Part shown: in pieces, positions 16,957-25,986 of the stretch
Layout: the number at the start of each line of letters is the position of its first letter
Numbering within the stretch: position 1 is the first letter of the stretch
DNA from: Chitinophaga flava
GTDB lineage: Bacteria > Bacteroidota > Bacteroidia > Chitinophagales > Chitinophagaceae
DNA: 64,000 nucleotides
Assembly (NCBI RefSeq): GCF_003308995.1
Contig: NZ_QFFJ01000001.1
Coordinates: 2,480,001 to 2,544,000 of the forward strand
Direction of reading: 5' to 3'
Notes under the pieces: model-generated
What the model saw: the letters and a program-made list of their open reading frames with translations, nothing else
Told to the model about the DNA's origin: nothing
The model's database searches: none
Program-made: the position numbers and the translations under genes

Positions 16957-17448
16957 CTATTTTTTACTTTCTTCTTTTTGCAGGCAGGCCATAATCGCCA
17001 GTATGGTAGCAACCACAGAAATGATGGTGCGGACGTTATGCCAGCCGTTCCAGGGTCCGGCAAAAGTATTACGGGCGTCTGCCAGCTGCTGTGCGGAAGC
17101 TCCGGCCACCTGTACCTTTGCCAACGCATCGTTCATCGGCACATTAGCTGCGGAAGTGATACCAAACACACCTACAATGTAAAGGATGGCAGACAGCCAC
17201 AGCAGCCCTTTTCTGCGTCCCTGCTGTTGAATAGCCGCTACCGGCAACAGTATCGCAGCTCCCAGGAAAGCACTCATAAACAACGGATTAACGATCACAT
17301 CGTTGATAGCCTGCATCGCGGTAATATACTGCGCATCGGGTAGGCGGGTGAAAGCCGGATTGATGGATACTGCAAAGCCAAAAAACAACCCTGCCACCAG
17401 GGCAGCGGTTAAAGTAGCGGTGATCATTATGATCTGTCTTGTGTTCAT
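16957..17448 (-). CDS. DUF1772 (anthrone oxygenase-like) membrane protein
   Basis: A 163-residue integral membrane protein with about four spans: IIMITATLTAALVAGLFFGFAV, PLFMSAFLGAAILLPVAAI, GLLWLSAILYIVGVFGITS and IISVVATILAIMACL. The pattern, with INPAFTRLPDAQYITAMQAIN between the first two spans, the NVPMNDALA motif and the FAGPWNGWHNVRTI segment near the end, matches DUF1772. Its eukaryotic relatives are called anthrone oxygenases; bacterial members have no proven reaction. The AraC gene upstream on the same strand (71 bases away) may control it, which is inference from position. Confidence 0.85.
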   Translation of the reverse strand: MNTRQIIMITATLTAALVAGLFFGFAVSINPAFTRLPDAQYITAMQAINDVIVNPLFMSAFLGAAILLPVAAIQQQGRRKGLLWLSAILYIVGVFGITSAANVPMNDALAKVQVAGASAQQLADARNTFAGPWNGWHNVRTIISVVATILAIMACLQKEESKK

Positions 17449-17518
17449 CTGGAAAATAATTTATACCCCAAAGCTATAGCTGCGGGCACACTAAAAATTG
17501 AATAAAACCGACACTGGA

Positions 17519-18352
17519 TTATTTTATAAGCAATATTTCTTCACCTGTTTCATCCAGCAGCTTCTGGAACTGATAGGGAGAGCAGCCGGTGAATTCTTTA
17601 AAGGAGCGGATAAAATGAGATTGATCGGCATAATCGTTTTCAAAGGCAATATCTGAGAGTTTATTGTAGTCGTTGCTTTTCAGCTGGTGCAGGGAAGCCT
17701 GGTACTGACAGATTCTGGAAAATAATTTTGGGGAGATACCCACATACTCCTTGAAGCGCCGTTCAAAAGTACGCTCTGTGAGCTGTAGTTTGTCCTGCAG
17801 ATCTTTGAGAGAAGTGCTGCCATTGGAGCCCATGATTTGTGACACGGCATATTCCACAATACTGTCTCCTGTCACTTTGTTTTGGGTGATTTTATTATGG
17901 AGATAGGCAGATAAAACTTCTATCCGGTTGGTGGCAGAACCGGCTGTGGCCAGCTGTTCCGGCAATGTTTTTTTTCCGGGCAATAGTCCCAGATCCACAC
18001 AGTCGTTGGTGAGCTCGCCGGCATTCATACCAAACACCGACTTCAGCCCATTGGGGTGAAAGATAACGCCGGTAGCCTTCAGCGGGCCCAACGATGCGAT
18101 CTCTACATTCCGGGTGGTTTGTCCATACAGGAAAATTTCCGGCAGCTCCTTGTTTTCCCGAACAAAAGTGCCGGCATCCGGATGCTGGAAAATCAGCCCC
18201 GGACAACCATCTACCAAAGACCCAAAGGCCTTGGCCAGTGCCTGGGGATCATTGCCCTCCAGTGTCCAGAAATAACGAATATAAGCCTGCAGGTAAGCAG
18301 GTGCCGGAATAAGCTCGTACCTGATATGGTTATCCGCGGTTATCATCTTCAT
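17519..18352 (-). CDS. AraC-family transcriptional regulator with DUF6597-type N-terminal domain
   Basis: A 277-residue regulator. The N-terminal domain (YELIPAPAYLQAYIRYFWTLEG, then DGCPGLIFQ and KATGVIFHPNGLKSVFGM) resembles the DUF6597/AraC-associated fold. The last 100 residues hold the double helix-turn-helix (SLKDLQDKLQLTERTFERRFKEYVGISPKLFSRICQYQ and KLSDIAFENDYADQSHFIRSFKEFTGCSPYQF). The start is set at ATG 18352; a TTG at 18373 lies further upstream. It ends 71 bases before the DUF1772 gene, which it may regulate. The ligand is unknown. Confidence 0.9.
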   Translation of the reverse strand: MKMITADNHIRYELIPAPAYLQAYIRYFWTLEGNDPQALAKAFGSLVDGCPGLIFQHPDAGTFVRENKELPEIFLYGQTTRNVEIASLGPLKATGVIFHPNGLKSVFGMNAGELTNDCVDLGLLPGKKTLPEQLATAGSATNRIEVLSAYLHNKITQNKVTGDSIVEYAVSQIMGSNGSTSLKDLQDKLQLTERTFERRFKEYVGISPKLFSRICQYQASLHQLKSNDYNKLSDIAFENDYADQSHFIRSFKEFTGCSPYQFQKLLDETGEEILLIK

Positions 18353-18376
18353 AAAAATACATAAAAAGGGCAATAA

Positions 18377-20239
18377 TTATTGCTGGTCATAATATCCGCG
18401 TAGCGCCTGTGTTTTATCCTGCATCAGCCGGAGTGCACCATTCAACAGATGGCCATGGTCCAGCGAAAATCCCATATAATGCTGCAGCAGCTCGTTGGCT
18501 GGTGCATCGAATCCATGCCGCAACATCGCTACGTATTTCTCCGCGAAGCGGGCATCCTGATGTGACATATCCAGCAACTTACATGCTACCAGCACCGCAT
18601 ACAGGTAATTGACATTATACAACGGATCATCAAAGAGTAGTCGTTTATTGATCCATTCTGTACTACTTTCCGGCTCATTGGCCGTATAAATGCTGTAGGC
18701 AGAAGCAATGCCCGTATACAGACTATCGATATCCTGCTGGTTATTGATTTTACCGGCAGCCACGCCTTCGTACAACTGTTCTTCAAAGGTACCTTCCACG
18801 GCGGAAGTAAATAACTCAAACGCCAGATAGTCGGTCAGCCGTTTGGTATAAAAAATTTTTTCCTCCCTGGTGGCAGCTTGTTGAATCAGTTCATCCAGCA
18901 ACAGTAGTTGGTTGAGCATGGCAAATGATTCGAATAGGAAATTGGGACCACGACTATACGAAGGAACAGTCACCCCTTCGCCCATAAGTTTGCGATGGAT
19001 AGCATGCCCTCCTTCGTGAATCAGTACCAGTGCAGCCTTCAGGCTGCCGTCATATTCTTTCATATACACCGAGACGGGTACACCCGGATAACCCAGCGAA
19101 GTAAATTCTGTCTGACGGTTGGGACCTCCGGAGAGGTCCAGGGCTCCCTGCTGCGGATCGAGCAGCCAGCTGTAGTGAGACACATACTCTTTTCCCAGGG
19201 GAGACAACGCTTTCAGTATAGTACGGCGTGTACTGGCAAATGACTGTGCTGGCGGGTTCCATCCGGTAGGTAAAGACAGGTCCCAACTATGCACAGAGGT
19301 GAGCCCTTTCTGTTTCATGAGCTGTGCCGCCTGCAAACGTTGATAGTCTTTCACTACCGCTGCATGTTTCATCATTTCATCCAGCAAAGCCTTCACACTG
19401 GTATCTGTCAGCTGTAAACGGCCAGCATAGGCCTTTTGCGGAGCATTGACATAGTTGTACACACCAGCCAGGTTGTTGCCATGTCTGACAATATCAATCA
19501 GGGTGGCGGCCAGCAGCTCCCCATGTTGGGCGTAAGCACGGCTGTAGGCACGGGCTCCGGCGGCCCTTACCGCCGCATCCGGATGTTTCAGCAACACGGA
19601 TCTTTTGCTGACTGGTTCCAGCGTATCGCCGGACGGCGTGATAACAGGCTCTCCTTTTACCTTGTCCATCAGGCGGTCATACCGGTCTATCAGTCCATCC
19701 AGCACCGGATCTACCAGCTTATCAATCAGTTCCTGGTCCCGTACAGCAGGTGTGTGGACTGCTTTTTCCCGGGCTTGTCGTAAACGATAATCATATTTTT
19801 TCAGGGCAGTCTGGTCTTGTACCGAAGCAGCTGCTGCTATTACCGCCGGCCGCTGCAATGCATTGTTGACAAAGGTCTCCAGCACGCCGATACTGCTGCT
19901 TAGCTGGTTCATATCTGCCTTGGCTGCGCTGTCTTTTATGTTTCCCCAGGCCGCCAGTTTGCGATACAGATAATGTCGCTGTAAAGAAACCTGCAGCTGT
20001 TCCGATCTGTCCAGCCGGGCTATCAGATTATTCCGGTTCCAGACCGTATCTGTCTGAAAGGTCTTCACACTGTCCATTAACCGTTGCCTGGACGCCTGCT
20101 CTTCAGACAGAGAGGGGAAGAAACGAGTGAAATCAACATGAAAGTCAGTAAAGGATTCTTTTTGCTGTGCAGCAGCAGGGGTGACAATCGCTACAAAAAA
20201 ACAGAGGAAGCTGGCATACGCTCCTTTTCTCATAAGCAT
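18377..20239 (-). CDS. Exported M3-family metallopeptidase (oligoendopeptidase-like)
   Basis: A 620-residue protein with a signal peptide (MRKGAYASFLCFFVAIVTPAAAQQ) and the all-helical M3 fold. The zinc motif is HEGGHAIH (H408, E409, H412) with the third ligand E437 in NFLFESFA, spaced as in thimet oligopeptidase and PepF. Flanking segments (VPVSVYMKEYDGSLKAALVLIHEGG, and YSIYTANEPESSTEW in place of the usual substrate-binding loop) agree. It probably trims peptides in the periplasm. Two start codons (20239 and 20233) are possible. It stands 24 bases upstream of the AraC gene on the same strand, so the two may share a transcript. Confidence 0.9.
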   Translation of the reverse strand: MLMRKGAYASFLCFFVAIVTPAAAQQKESFTDFHVDFTRFFPSLSEEQASRQRLMDSVKTFQTDTVWNRNNLIARLDRSEQLQVSLQRHYLYRKLAAWGNIKDSAAKADMNQLSSSIGVLETFVNNALQRPAVIAAAASVQDQTALKKYDYRLRQAREKAVHTPAVRDQELIDKLVDPVLDGLIDRYDRLMDKVKGEPVITPSGDTLEPVSKRSVLLKHPDAAVRAAGARAYSRAYAQHGELLAATLIDIVRHGNNLAGVYNYVNAPQKAYAGRLQLTDTSVKALLDEMMKHAAVVKDYQRLQAAQLMKQKGLTSVHSWDLSLPTGWNPPAQSFASTRRTILKALSPLGKEYVSHYSWLLDPQQGALDLSGGPNRQTEFTSLGYPGVPVSVYMKEYDGSLKAALVLIHEGGHAIHRKLMGEGVTVPSYSRGPNFLFESFAMLNQLLLLDELIQQAATREEKIFYTKRLTDYLAFELFTSAVEGTFEEQLYEGVAAGKINNQQDIDSLYTGIASAYSIYTANEPESSTEWINKRLLFDDPLYNVNYLYAVLVACKLLDMSHQDARFAEKYVAMLRHGFDAPANELLQHYMGFSLDHGHLLNGALRLMQDKTQALRGYYDQQ

Positions 20240-20466
20240 TTGTTTGACAGGATAAATATAATAGCGTTCTGTTGAAAAGGGAAATTATACTGGAACAAGA
20301 TAACATCCCGTTGATCCGATGATATCATAAACGTTATACAGGTTGTCAAAAGTATCTACAGCAAAAACTTTCTCCCTCTTTTCGATTTATTAACTCAGGT
20401 GAATGAACAGTTTTTTTTCCGGTTTTAGTTTTGTCCTATAAATCAAACTACCTAAAACCTTTTCCC

Positions 20467-20796
20467 ATGTTGCTTTTCAACCTGTTACTGCTGACACATT
20501 TTATGGCCTTTGCCGGTTACCTGTTTATCCTTGCCTCCTTGTGGACCAACATAGAAGCCCCCCGGGATAAAAAAGGACTGTTCCTGGGCATCGCCATTCT
20601 ACTCACAGGCATCGCCCTGGTAGCCCTGAAATACCCGGCTATCAATTACTACAAGGTAGTACCCAAACTGGGGATTTTTGGGGTAATAACGGTAATGAAT
20701 ATCCGTTTTGCAGATAAACCCTTCACCCGGCAGGCATACTACTGGATGGTAATATTAACATTGCTGGCAGCAGTCATCGCCACTATAAGAGTTTAG
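20467..20796 (+). CDS. Small membrane protein of unknown function
   Basis: A 109-residue, very hydrophobic protein with three to four membrane spans: LLFNLLLLTHFMAFAGYLFILASLW, GLFLGIAILLTGIALVALKYPA, a middle segment LGIFGVITVMNI and WMVILTLLAAVIATI. A short basic/polar loop (RFADKPFTRQ) precedes the last span. I do not recognise the family with confidence. The frame begins earlier at a TTG (20431), but the ATG at 20467 gives the natural start. It is a single gene between the divergent peptidase and the permease. Confidence 0.65.
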   Translation: MLLFNLLLLTHFMAFAGYLFILASLWTNIEAPRDKKGLFLGIAILLTGIALVALKYPAINYYKVVPKLGIFGVITVMNIRFADKPFTRQAYYWMVILTLLAAVIATIRV

Positions 20797-20953
20797 TATT
20801 TACCACAAACAATTTGTATCTATGCAAAACCGGACAACCGGCTGTATCAAAACCGGACGTCACACGATTTTTGAACTTTCATAACTACCTGACAGTCATA
20901 ATACAATTAAAATGGCACTATCCTAGTGGCCCCAATGACCAAAACTAAAAGGA

Positions 20954-23344
20954 ATGCTTAACAGTCATTTCAGGATCGCGATCAGAAACCTGTGGAAACA
21001 CAAGGCCTTTTCTGTCATTAATATTGCGGGATTAGCTTTGGGCATGGCTTGCAGCCTGTTGATCCTCTTATGGGTACAGGACGAAAAAAAGGTAGATGCT
21101 TTTCATGCCAACGGGCCCCGGTTGTATAGTGTATACGAAAAAATGTTTCATGAGGGCCTCATTGATGCCGGCTATGCCACCCCTGGCTTGCTGGCAGAAG
21201 AGCTGAAACGTTCTATGCCGGAGGTAGAAAAAGCGTCCGGCATGGGATGGTCCAGTACCAACTCTTTTGCCGCAGGAGATAAAATATTGAAAGAAGAAGG
21301 TCGTGCAGCCGGCACTGACTTTTTTGAGATGTTCAGCTATCCATTGGTGGAAGGTAGTGTACAGGAAGCTTTGTCAGCTCCCGAAAACATTGCTATCTCC
21401 CGCAGGATGGCCGTGGCTTTCTTTGGCAGCGCGGCAAAGGCTATTCATCAGACTATCCGGTATGATAACCACCGCGACTTTACCATCAGCGCCGTGTTTG
21501 AAGACCTGCCAGCCAATGTTTCACAGCGGTTTGACTTCCTGCTCAACTGGGAAGCCATGAAACAGGAAAACGACTGGATCACCGACTGGGGCAATAACGG
21601 ACCAGAGACAATTATCATGCTGCGTCCCGGCGCCGACGTTGCAAAGCTGGAACAGAAAATCACCAACTTTCTACAGGATTACAACCGGCACAGCGCAGCC
21701 TTCCATAGTGAACTGGGCCTGCAACGTTATGATGAAAGATATCTTCATGGCCGCTTTGAAAACGGACAAATCAGTGGAGGCCGCATCACCTATATAAAAT
21801 TATTCAGCCTGGTGGCAGTGTTTATCCTCCTGATCGCCTGCATCAACTTTATGAACCTGACAACTGCCCGTTCTTCCAAAAGGCTGAAAGAGATAGGCGT
21901 ACGTAAAGTACTGGGAGCCGTTCGCGGACAACTGGTGCGCCAGTTCATCGGAGAAGCCGTGCTGACAGCCGTTTGCGCGGCTTTCCTAGCAGTATTGGTG
22001 GTATTGCTCGTGATGCCGGGGTTCAATACCCTCACCGGCAAACAGATGTCCCTGCCTATTCATCTGCCGCTGTTCTGGGGCGCCCTCGCTTTGCTGACAT
22101 TATTCACCGGTATCATCTCCGGCAGCTACCCAGCGCTGTTCCTGTCAGGCTTCAGCCCCATTAAAGTACTGAAAGGTACCCTGTCACAAAAGGCCGGCAG
22201 CAGCTGGTTCAGAAAGGGACTGGTAACTTTTCAGTTCGTACTGTCCATTATCCTCATCATCTCCACGATATTAATTTCAAGACAGATCAGCTATATCCAG
22301 GACTCCAACCTGGGATATGACCGGGTAAATCTGGTGTATATACCGATAGATGGAGAGCTGAGCAATCAGAAAGATGTGTTCAGACAGGAAGCGCTCAACA
22401 CCCCTGGTGTGGTGGCCGTTACCCGCATGCTGGGCAATCCTACCAGCCTGGACAGCCGTACCAGCGGTATTGACTGGGAAGGCAGAAACCCTACTACCAA
22501 ATCTTACTTCACCCATTCTACAGTAGGTTATGATTATATTTCCACTATGCATCTTCAGATGGCGCAGGGGCGCGATTTCTCCAGAGAATTTGCCACTGAT
22601 TCTGTGGGCTATATTGTGAATGAAACCGCTGCGAAAAAAATCGGTTACAAAGACCCTGTCGGCAAACCACTCACCTTTTGGGGTAAACGCGGACATATCA
22701 TCGGCGTGGTAAAAGACTTTAATTACCAATCGTTGCATAATACGATAGAGCCACTTGTATTACGGCTGGACAACAGCAATGCCTCCGGCGTATTCGGCAC
22801 CTTCCAGGCAGGGACTTTTCTGGTGAGGATACAACCAGGTAAAGCCCGGCAGGTGCTGGCCGGTCTGGAACAGCTATGCCGTAAGCTGAATCCCAGATTC
22901 CCTTTCAGCTATCAGTTTGCAGATGAAGAATATACCCGGCTGTATAAAAGTGAGCAGGTGACCGGCCGGCTGTCGGTGATCTTTGCAGTGCTGGCGATCT
23001 TTATTTCCTGTCTGGGGCTACTGGGACTGTCTGTATTCACAGCGGAACAACGGGCCAAAGAAATCAGCATCCGTAAGGTGATGGGGGCCAGTGCAGCGTC
23101 CTTGTTTGGTTTGCTGTCATCCGGTTTTCTGTCGCTGGTAGCCATCGCCTTCCTGATAGCGGCTCCGATAGCCTGGTGGGCCATGCATGTCTGGTTACAG
23201 CAGTTTGCCTATAAAACAGGCATCAGCTGGTGGATATTTGTATTATCCGGCATGATTGCTGTGCTGATTGCATTGGGAACTATTAGTTTTCAGGCTATTA
23301 AGACGATTAACATCAATCTGGTGAAAAGCCTGAGAGGTGAATAA
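20954..23344 (+). CDS. ABC transporter permease, MacB/FtsX type with two FtsX domains
   Basis: A 796-residue permease of the large Bacteroidota class. It opens with LNSHFRIAIRNLWKHKAFSVINIAGLALGMACSLLILLWVQDE, has a periplasmic MacB-like domain (about 45-270), and a first FtsX block with three spans near 282-305, 335-360 and 375-400 (SKRLKEIGVRKVLGAVRGQLVRQF between). A second periplasmic domain and a second FtsX block (QRAKEISIRKVMGASAASLFGLL, about 695-790) complete it. Such proteins work with a MacB-like ATPase in export or lipoprotein transfer, but no ATPase gene is adjacent. The sequence AAAAGGA four bases upstream of the ATG could serve as a ribosome site. Confidence 0.92.
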   Translation: MLNSHFRIAIRNLWKHKAFSVINIAGLALGMACSLLILLWVQDEKKVDAFHANGPRLYSVYEKMFHEGLIDAGYATPGLLAEELKRSMPEVEKASGMGWSSTNSFAAGDKILKEEGRAAGTDFFEMFSYPLVEGSVQEALSAPENIAISRRMAVAFFGSAAKAIHQTIRYDNHRDFTISAVFEDLPANVSQRFDFLLNWEAMKQENDWITDWGNNGPETIIMLRPGADVAKLEQKITNFLQDYNRHSAAFHSELGLQRYDERYLHGRFENGQISGGRITYIKLFSLVAVFILLIACINFMNLTTARSSKRLKEIGVRKVLGAVRGQLVRQFIGEAVLTAVCAAFLAVLVVLLVMPGFNTLTGKQMSLPIHLPLFWGALALLTLFTGIISGSYPALFLSGFSPIKVLKGTLSQKAGSSWFRKGLVTFQFVLSIILIISTILISRQISYIQDSNLGYDRVNLVYIPIDGELSNQKDVFRQEALNTPGVVAVTRMLGNPTSLDSRTSGIDWEGRNPTTKSYFTHSTVGYDYISTMHLQMAQGRDFSREFATDSVGYIVNETAAKKIGYKDPVGKPLTFWGKRGHIIGVVKDFNYQSLHNTIEPLVLRLDNSNASGVFGTFQAGTFLVRIQPGKARQVLAGLEQLCRKLNPRFPFSYQFADEEYTRLYKSEQVTGRLSVIFAVLAIFISCLGLLGLSVFTAEQRAKEISIRKVMGASAASLFGLLSSGFLSLVAIAFLIAAPIAWWAMHVWLQQFAYKTGISWWIFVLSGMIAVLIALGTISFQAIKTININLVKSLRGE

Positions 23345-23387
23345 AAAATTGCGTTAAAATGCGAACGCAGGTATGTTAGAAGTACTA

Positions 23388-23415
23388 CAAGGGTACCCTG
23401 AAATGGGTGCCCTTG
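23388..23415. terminator. Hairpin after the permease gene, possible terminator
   Basis: Stem CAAGGGTACCC/GGGTGCCCTTG (one G-T pair) with a 6-base loop, 44 bases past the stop. No clear T run follows, so termination is uncertain. Confidence 0.4.
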
Positions 23416-23455
23416 CTGTTATGGCCCTTCAGTATAAAATAACTACCTTTAAACG

Positions 23456-23833
23456 ATGATACCCTGTTCACATATCGCTGATATAAAAAAACATCCGCCG
23501 CTCTGGCTGATGGTGTTGTTTGCGTTATGTAGCACGGCCTTTTATCTGCCATATGACGGGTATTGCAACAAACCAGCCGTACAGGACGAACAGGTATATA
23601 CCGGTACCTGTAAGGGCGGCAAAACGATCAGTTATCAAAGGGCTTTATCGCTGTTGTATCCGGCTGTGGCGAACTACCACTTATCGGTAACCATGGCCCT
23701 GGCAGCTGCAGATAATCATATCCACGTCCTGCTGCGCAGTGCTGCTGAAAAATGCAGGCATATCCAGTCTTTTCCTCCTTCTCTTCCCGTAAAAATGCCC
23801 ACTGCAGAAGAAGCACTCCCTTTAATCTCCTGA
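23456..23833 (+). CDS. Small hypothetical protein
   Basis: A 125-residue frame with one hydrophobic stretch (PLWLMVLFALCSTAFYL) that could be a signal or anchor. After it comes a Cys-containing region (DGYCNKPAVQDEQVYTGTCKGGK) and a helical tail with LRSAAEKCRHIQ. No family is recognised. Codon use looks like its neighbours and the start ATG follows a hairpin by 40 bases, but nothing else supports it strongly. It could be an exported protein with a disulphide or a chance frame. Confidence 0.45.
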   Translation: MIPCSHIADIKKHPPLWLMVLFALCSTAFYLPYDGYCNKPAVQDEQVYTGTCKGGKTISYQRALSLLYPAVANYHLSVTMALAAADNHIHVLLRSAAEKCRHIQSFPPSLPVKMPTAEEALPLIS

Positions 23834-23902
23834 TACCAGTTATGCTTCATTAAATGTTGCCTCTCCGGCAACGGTAATTTTATTATCTAAATTTTTCACT
23901 CC

Positions 23903-24103
23903 ATGAAAAAAATGAAACCCGTATTGCGGGTATTGCGAATTATATTGTTTTGTATGATGGCTGCTATGTGTATGTGTTTGTTTGCTGGCGTGCCTATCAG
24001 CATGCCCAGAGTAAGGGAAGATGCACCCATAGAGGTAGTGGTCAAACCAGATACAGAAAACACCAACAAGCCTGCTACAATTGACTTTCAGGCTTTCAAT
24101 TAA
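23903..24103 (+). CDS. Small single-span membrane or secreted protein
   Basis: A 66-residue protein with a basic N-terminus (MKKMKPVLRVLR), one hydrophobic segment (IILFCMMAAMCMCLFAGVPI) and a polar tail (REDAPIEVVVKPDTENTNKPATIDFQAFN). A strong terminator starts a few bases after the stop, which supports it being a real gene. No family is recognised. It may be a small inner-membrane protein with a periplasmic tail. Confidence 0.55.
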   Translation: MKKMKPVLRVLRIILFCMMAAMCMCLFAGVPISMPRVREDAPIEVVVKPDTENTNKPATIDFQAFN

Positions 24104-24107
24104 TCAT

Positions 24108-24142
24108 AAAAGCGTCCGGTAAATACCGGACGCTTTATTTCA
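24108..24142 (+). terminator. Intrinsic terminator after the small membrane protein
   Basis: A perfect 12-bp stem AAAGCGTCCGGT/ACCGGACGCTTT with a 4-base loop and T-rich tail. The A-rich left flank may make it bidirectional. Confidence 0.85.
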
Positions 24143-24236
24143 GGCAATTTCTGCCTATAACTTTTTGAGTCTTTCGATTGTTATAAAAACTACATTATGA
24201 ATTCACCCTATTTTTTAACTTAAAAAAAGTAATGTT

Positions 24237-24653
24237 ATGCCCTACTCTCCTTTGTTAATAAAACCTTTTAAAGAAGAATTGACCGAAGCAGGTGTACAGG
24301 AACTGCTAACCGCAGCTGATGTAGACAAAGCCATGGACCAGGATGGCACTACGCTGGTGGTTATCAACAGCGTTTGTGGTTGCGCTGCCGGAACTGCCCG
24401 TCCAGCTATTAGATTGATGATCGAAAATGGAAGTAAAAAACCAGATCGTATTCTAACTGTATTCGCAGGACAAGATCTGGAAGCTACCGCCCGCTTTCGA
24501 CAACACATCTCTGATATTCCTCCTTCATCTCCATCCATTGCGATGTTTAAAGACCGGGAACTGGTCATGTTCATCCCCAAACACAGAATAGAAGGCCGTG
24601 ACGCAATGTCACTCGCCAACGACCTGAAGGACATCATGGAAGAATTTGTATAA
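24237..24653 (+). CDS. Bacilliredoxin, BrxA/BrxB (YphP/YqiW) family
   Basis: A 138-residue thioredoxin-fold protein close to the full family length. It has the diagnostic Cys-Gly-Cys site at C47-G48-C49 (INSVCGCAAGTARPA), a conserved start (PYSPLLIKPFKEELTEAGVQELLT), and family segments TVFAGQDLEATARFR, PPSSPSIAMFKDREL and FIPKHRIEGRDA. Bacilliredoxins remove bacillithiol from oxidised protein thiols. Many Bacteroidota keep this family, so its thiol partner here is inferred. It is a single gene ended by a strong terminator. Confidence 0.95.
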   Translation: MPYSPLLIKPFKEELTEAGVQELLTAADVDKAMDQDGTTLVVINSVCGCAAGTARPAIRLMIENGSKKPDRILTVFAGQDLEATARFRQHISDIPPSSPSIAMFKDRELVMFIPKHRIEGRDAMSLANDLKDIMEEFV

Positions 24654-24659
24654 ATACCA

Positions 24660-24695
24660 TAAAAAAAGGCCGGATCAGGTGACCGGCCTTTTATC
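24660..24695 (+). terminator. Intrinsic terminator after the bacilliredoxin gene
   Basis: Stem AAGGCCGG/CCGGCCTT extended by weaker pairs, followed by TTTATCT. The A run on the left lets it serve the convergent gene as well. Confidence 0.85.
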
Positions 24696-24712
24696 TAAAA
24701 AAAATATTGTTA

Positions 24713-25285
24713 TTAATAAGCTCCTCCCAGATCAATAGAAGGACCATTACCTGCCGGCAGATCATATACTTTCTTCAAGTTGCTGCCATCCACATCACAA
24801 CCGTAGATATCATGCTTCCTACGGCCAGGAGTAGCAGGATAAAGCGTTTCCACTACAAAGAATACTTTTTTGCCATCCGGTGATAAACGTACATCGTTAA
24901 TGATGCTCTGGTCGGCTCCCAGCGTAATATTTACCTTTTTTTGTCCGGTGCCATCGTAGTTCACCAGCCATATTTCCTCACCAGTTTCGGGTGTATACTT
25001 TATAAACGCCAGTTTGTTAAGCTGTGTGGCAGCACCACCTGCACCATTTACAGAAAGGACTCCTGTCGGGCTTACACTCAGACCATTACCCACGATCACA
25101 CCGCCTAAGGTTGTGGCTGTAGCAGGAGGAAGCGTATATGCACTACCGTTACTACCGTTACTTCCATTACCACCCGTATTGCTTCCCGGTTCAGCATCGG
25201 CAGATTTTTTACAACTGATCTGAAATAGTAAAATAGCGGTGGAAAAAAGGATTAAAACAAACGATCCTAATAACATTCTTTTCAT
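24713..25285 (-). CDS. Lipoprotein with short TolB/WD40-like propeller segment
   Basis: A 190-residue lipoprotein: signal peptide with lipobox near FQISC-KK, then a Gly-Asn-Ser linker (GGNGSNGSNGSAY), then GGVIVGNGLSVSPTGVLSVNG, a motif well known from phage tail fibres and some adhesins. The C-terminal 100 residues resemble two TolB-like blades (EIWLVNYDGTGQKKVNI, DVRLSPDGKKVFFVV, HDIYGCDVDGSNLKKVYDL). Two blades cannot close a propeller, so the protein is either shortened or multimerises. The last residues (SIDLGGAY) end abruptly inside the region where further blades would follow. Confidence 0.7.
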   Translation of the reverse strand: MKRMLLGSFVLILFSTAILLFQISCKKSADAEPGSNTGGNGSNGSNGSAYTLPPATATTLGGVIVGNGLSVSPTGVLSVNGAGGAATQLNKLAFIKYTPETGEEIWLVNYDGTGQKKVNITLGADQSIINDVRLSPDGKKVFFVVETLYPATPGRRKHDIYGCDVDGSNLKKVYDLPAGNGPSIDLGGAY

Positions 25286-25478
25286 AATATAGGTTTTATT
25301 TATAGTTAATTAAAATGTAATACATACAATATTAGTAAACTATAAATAAAACATACACATTTTCTACATCAAACTTCTCATGTTCCTTATCTATAACTTG
25401 TTTTTCTTCCCTTGCCGGAACATGATTGTAAAAATTGTAAGTTCGTAGTAAGAGCAACAGGCTCAATAAAACGATCCT

Positions 25479-25973
25479 ATGACGGAAATACTGCGAACCA
25501 AACGACTCATCATACAACCTATCAGCATTGCTGATGCTGCTTTCATCTATACTTTAGTCAACACCGATGCCTGGAAACGGTTTATCGGCGACAGACACGT
25601 CAACACACTCGATGATGCCATCAGCTATATCGACCGTGTAATGGAAAACCCTGCCACCGATTTCAAAGTAGTCAGAAGACTGGAAGATCAGTGTCGGGTT
25701 GGTATCGTCACCCTGATCAAACGAACATATCTGCCTCATCATGATATCGGCTTTGCCTTCCTGCCACTGTACGCCGGAATGGGCTATGCCTATGAAGCAG
25801 CATACGCCCTGATGGAAGATGTAAAAAACGATCCCGCCCATACCCACATACTGGCCACCACCGTACCCGGCAATGAACGGTCTATCCATCTACTGGAAAA
25901 ACTGGGATTGAAATTCAGAGACACACTATCTCTCAATGGGGAAAAGCTGTTGTTATACCGGCGCCGGTTTTAG
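25479..25973 (+). CDS. GNAT-family N-acetyltransferase (RimJ/RimL-like)
   Basis: The 164-residue protein has the RimJ/RimL pattern. It opens TEILRTKRLIIQPISIADAAFIYTLVNTDAWKRFIGD, has a central beta bulge with HHDIGFAFLPLYAGMGYAYEAAYALME (acetyl-CoA-binding region), and closes with ATTVPGNERSIHLLEKLGLKFRD, the typical Asn-x-x-Ser helix. These enzymes acetylate the alpha-amino group of proteins or small amines. The acetyl-CoA loop reads A-G-M-G-Y-A in place of the commoner Q/R-G-x-G-x-A/G. The gene is monocistronic and converges on the carboxymuconolactone decarboxylase-like gene. Confidence 0.9.
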   Translation: MTEILRTKRLIIQPISIADAAFIYTLVNTDAWKRFIGDRHVNTLDDAISYIDRVMENPATDFKVVRRLEDQCRVGIVTLIKRTYLPHHDIGFAFLPLYAGMGYAYEAAYALMEDVKNDPAHTHILATTVPGNERSIHLLEKLGLKFRDTLSLNGEKLLLYRRRF

Positions 25974-25986
25974 CCAACAGCTAATA

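Noticed and set aside
20954..23344. A complete ABC exporter
   Set aside because: Only the permease is present; no ATP-binding or membrane-fusion gene is next to it.
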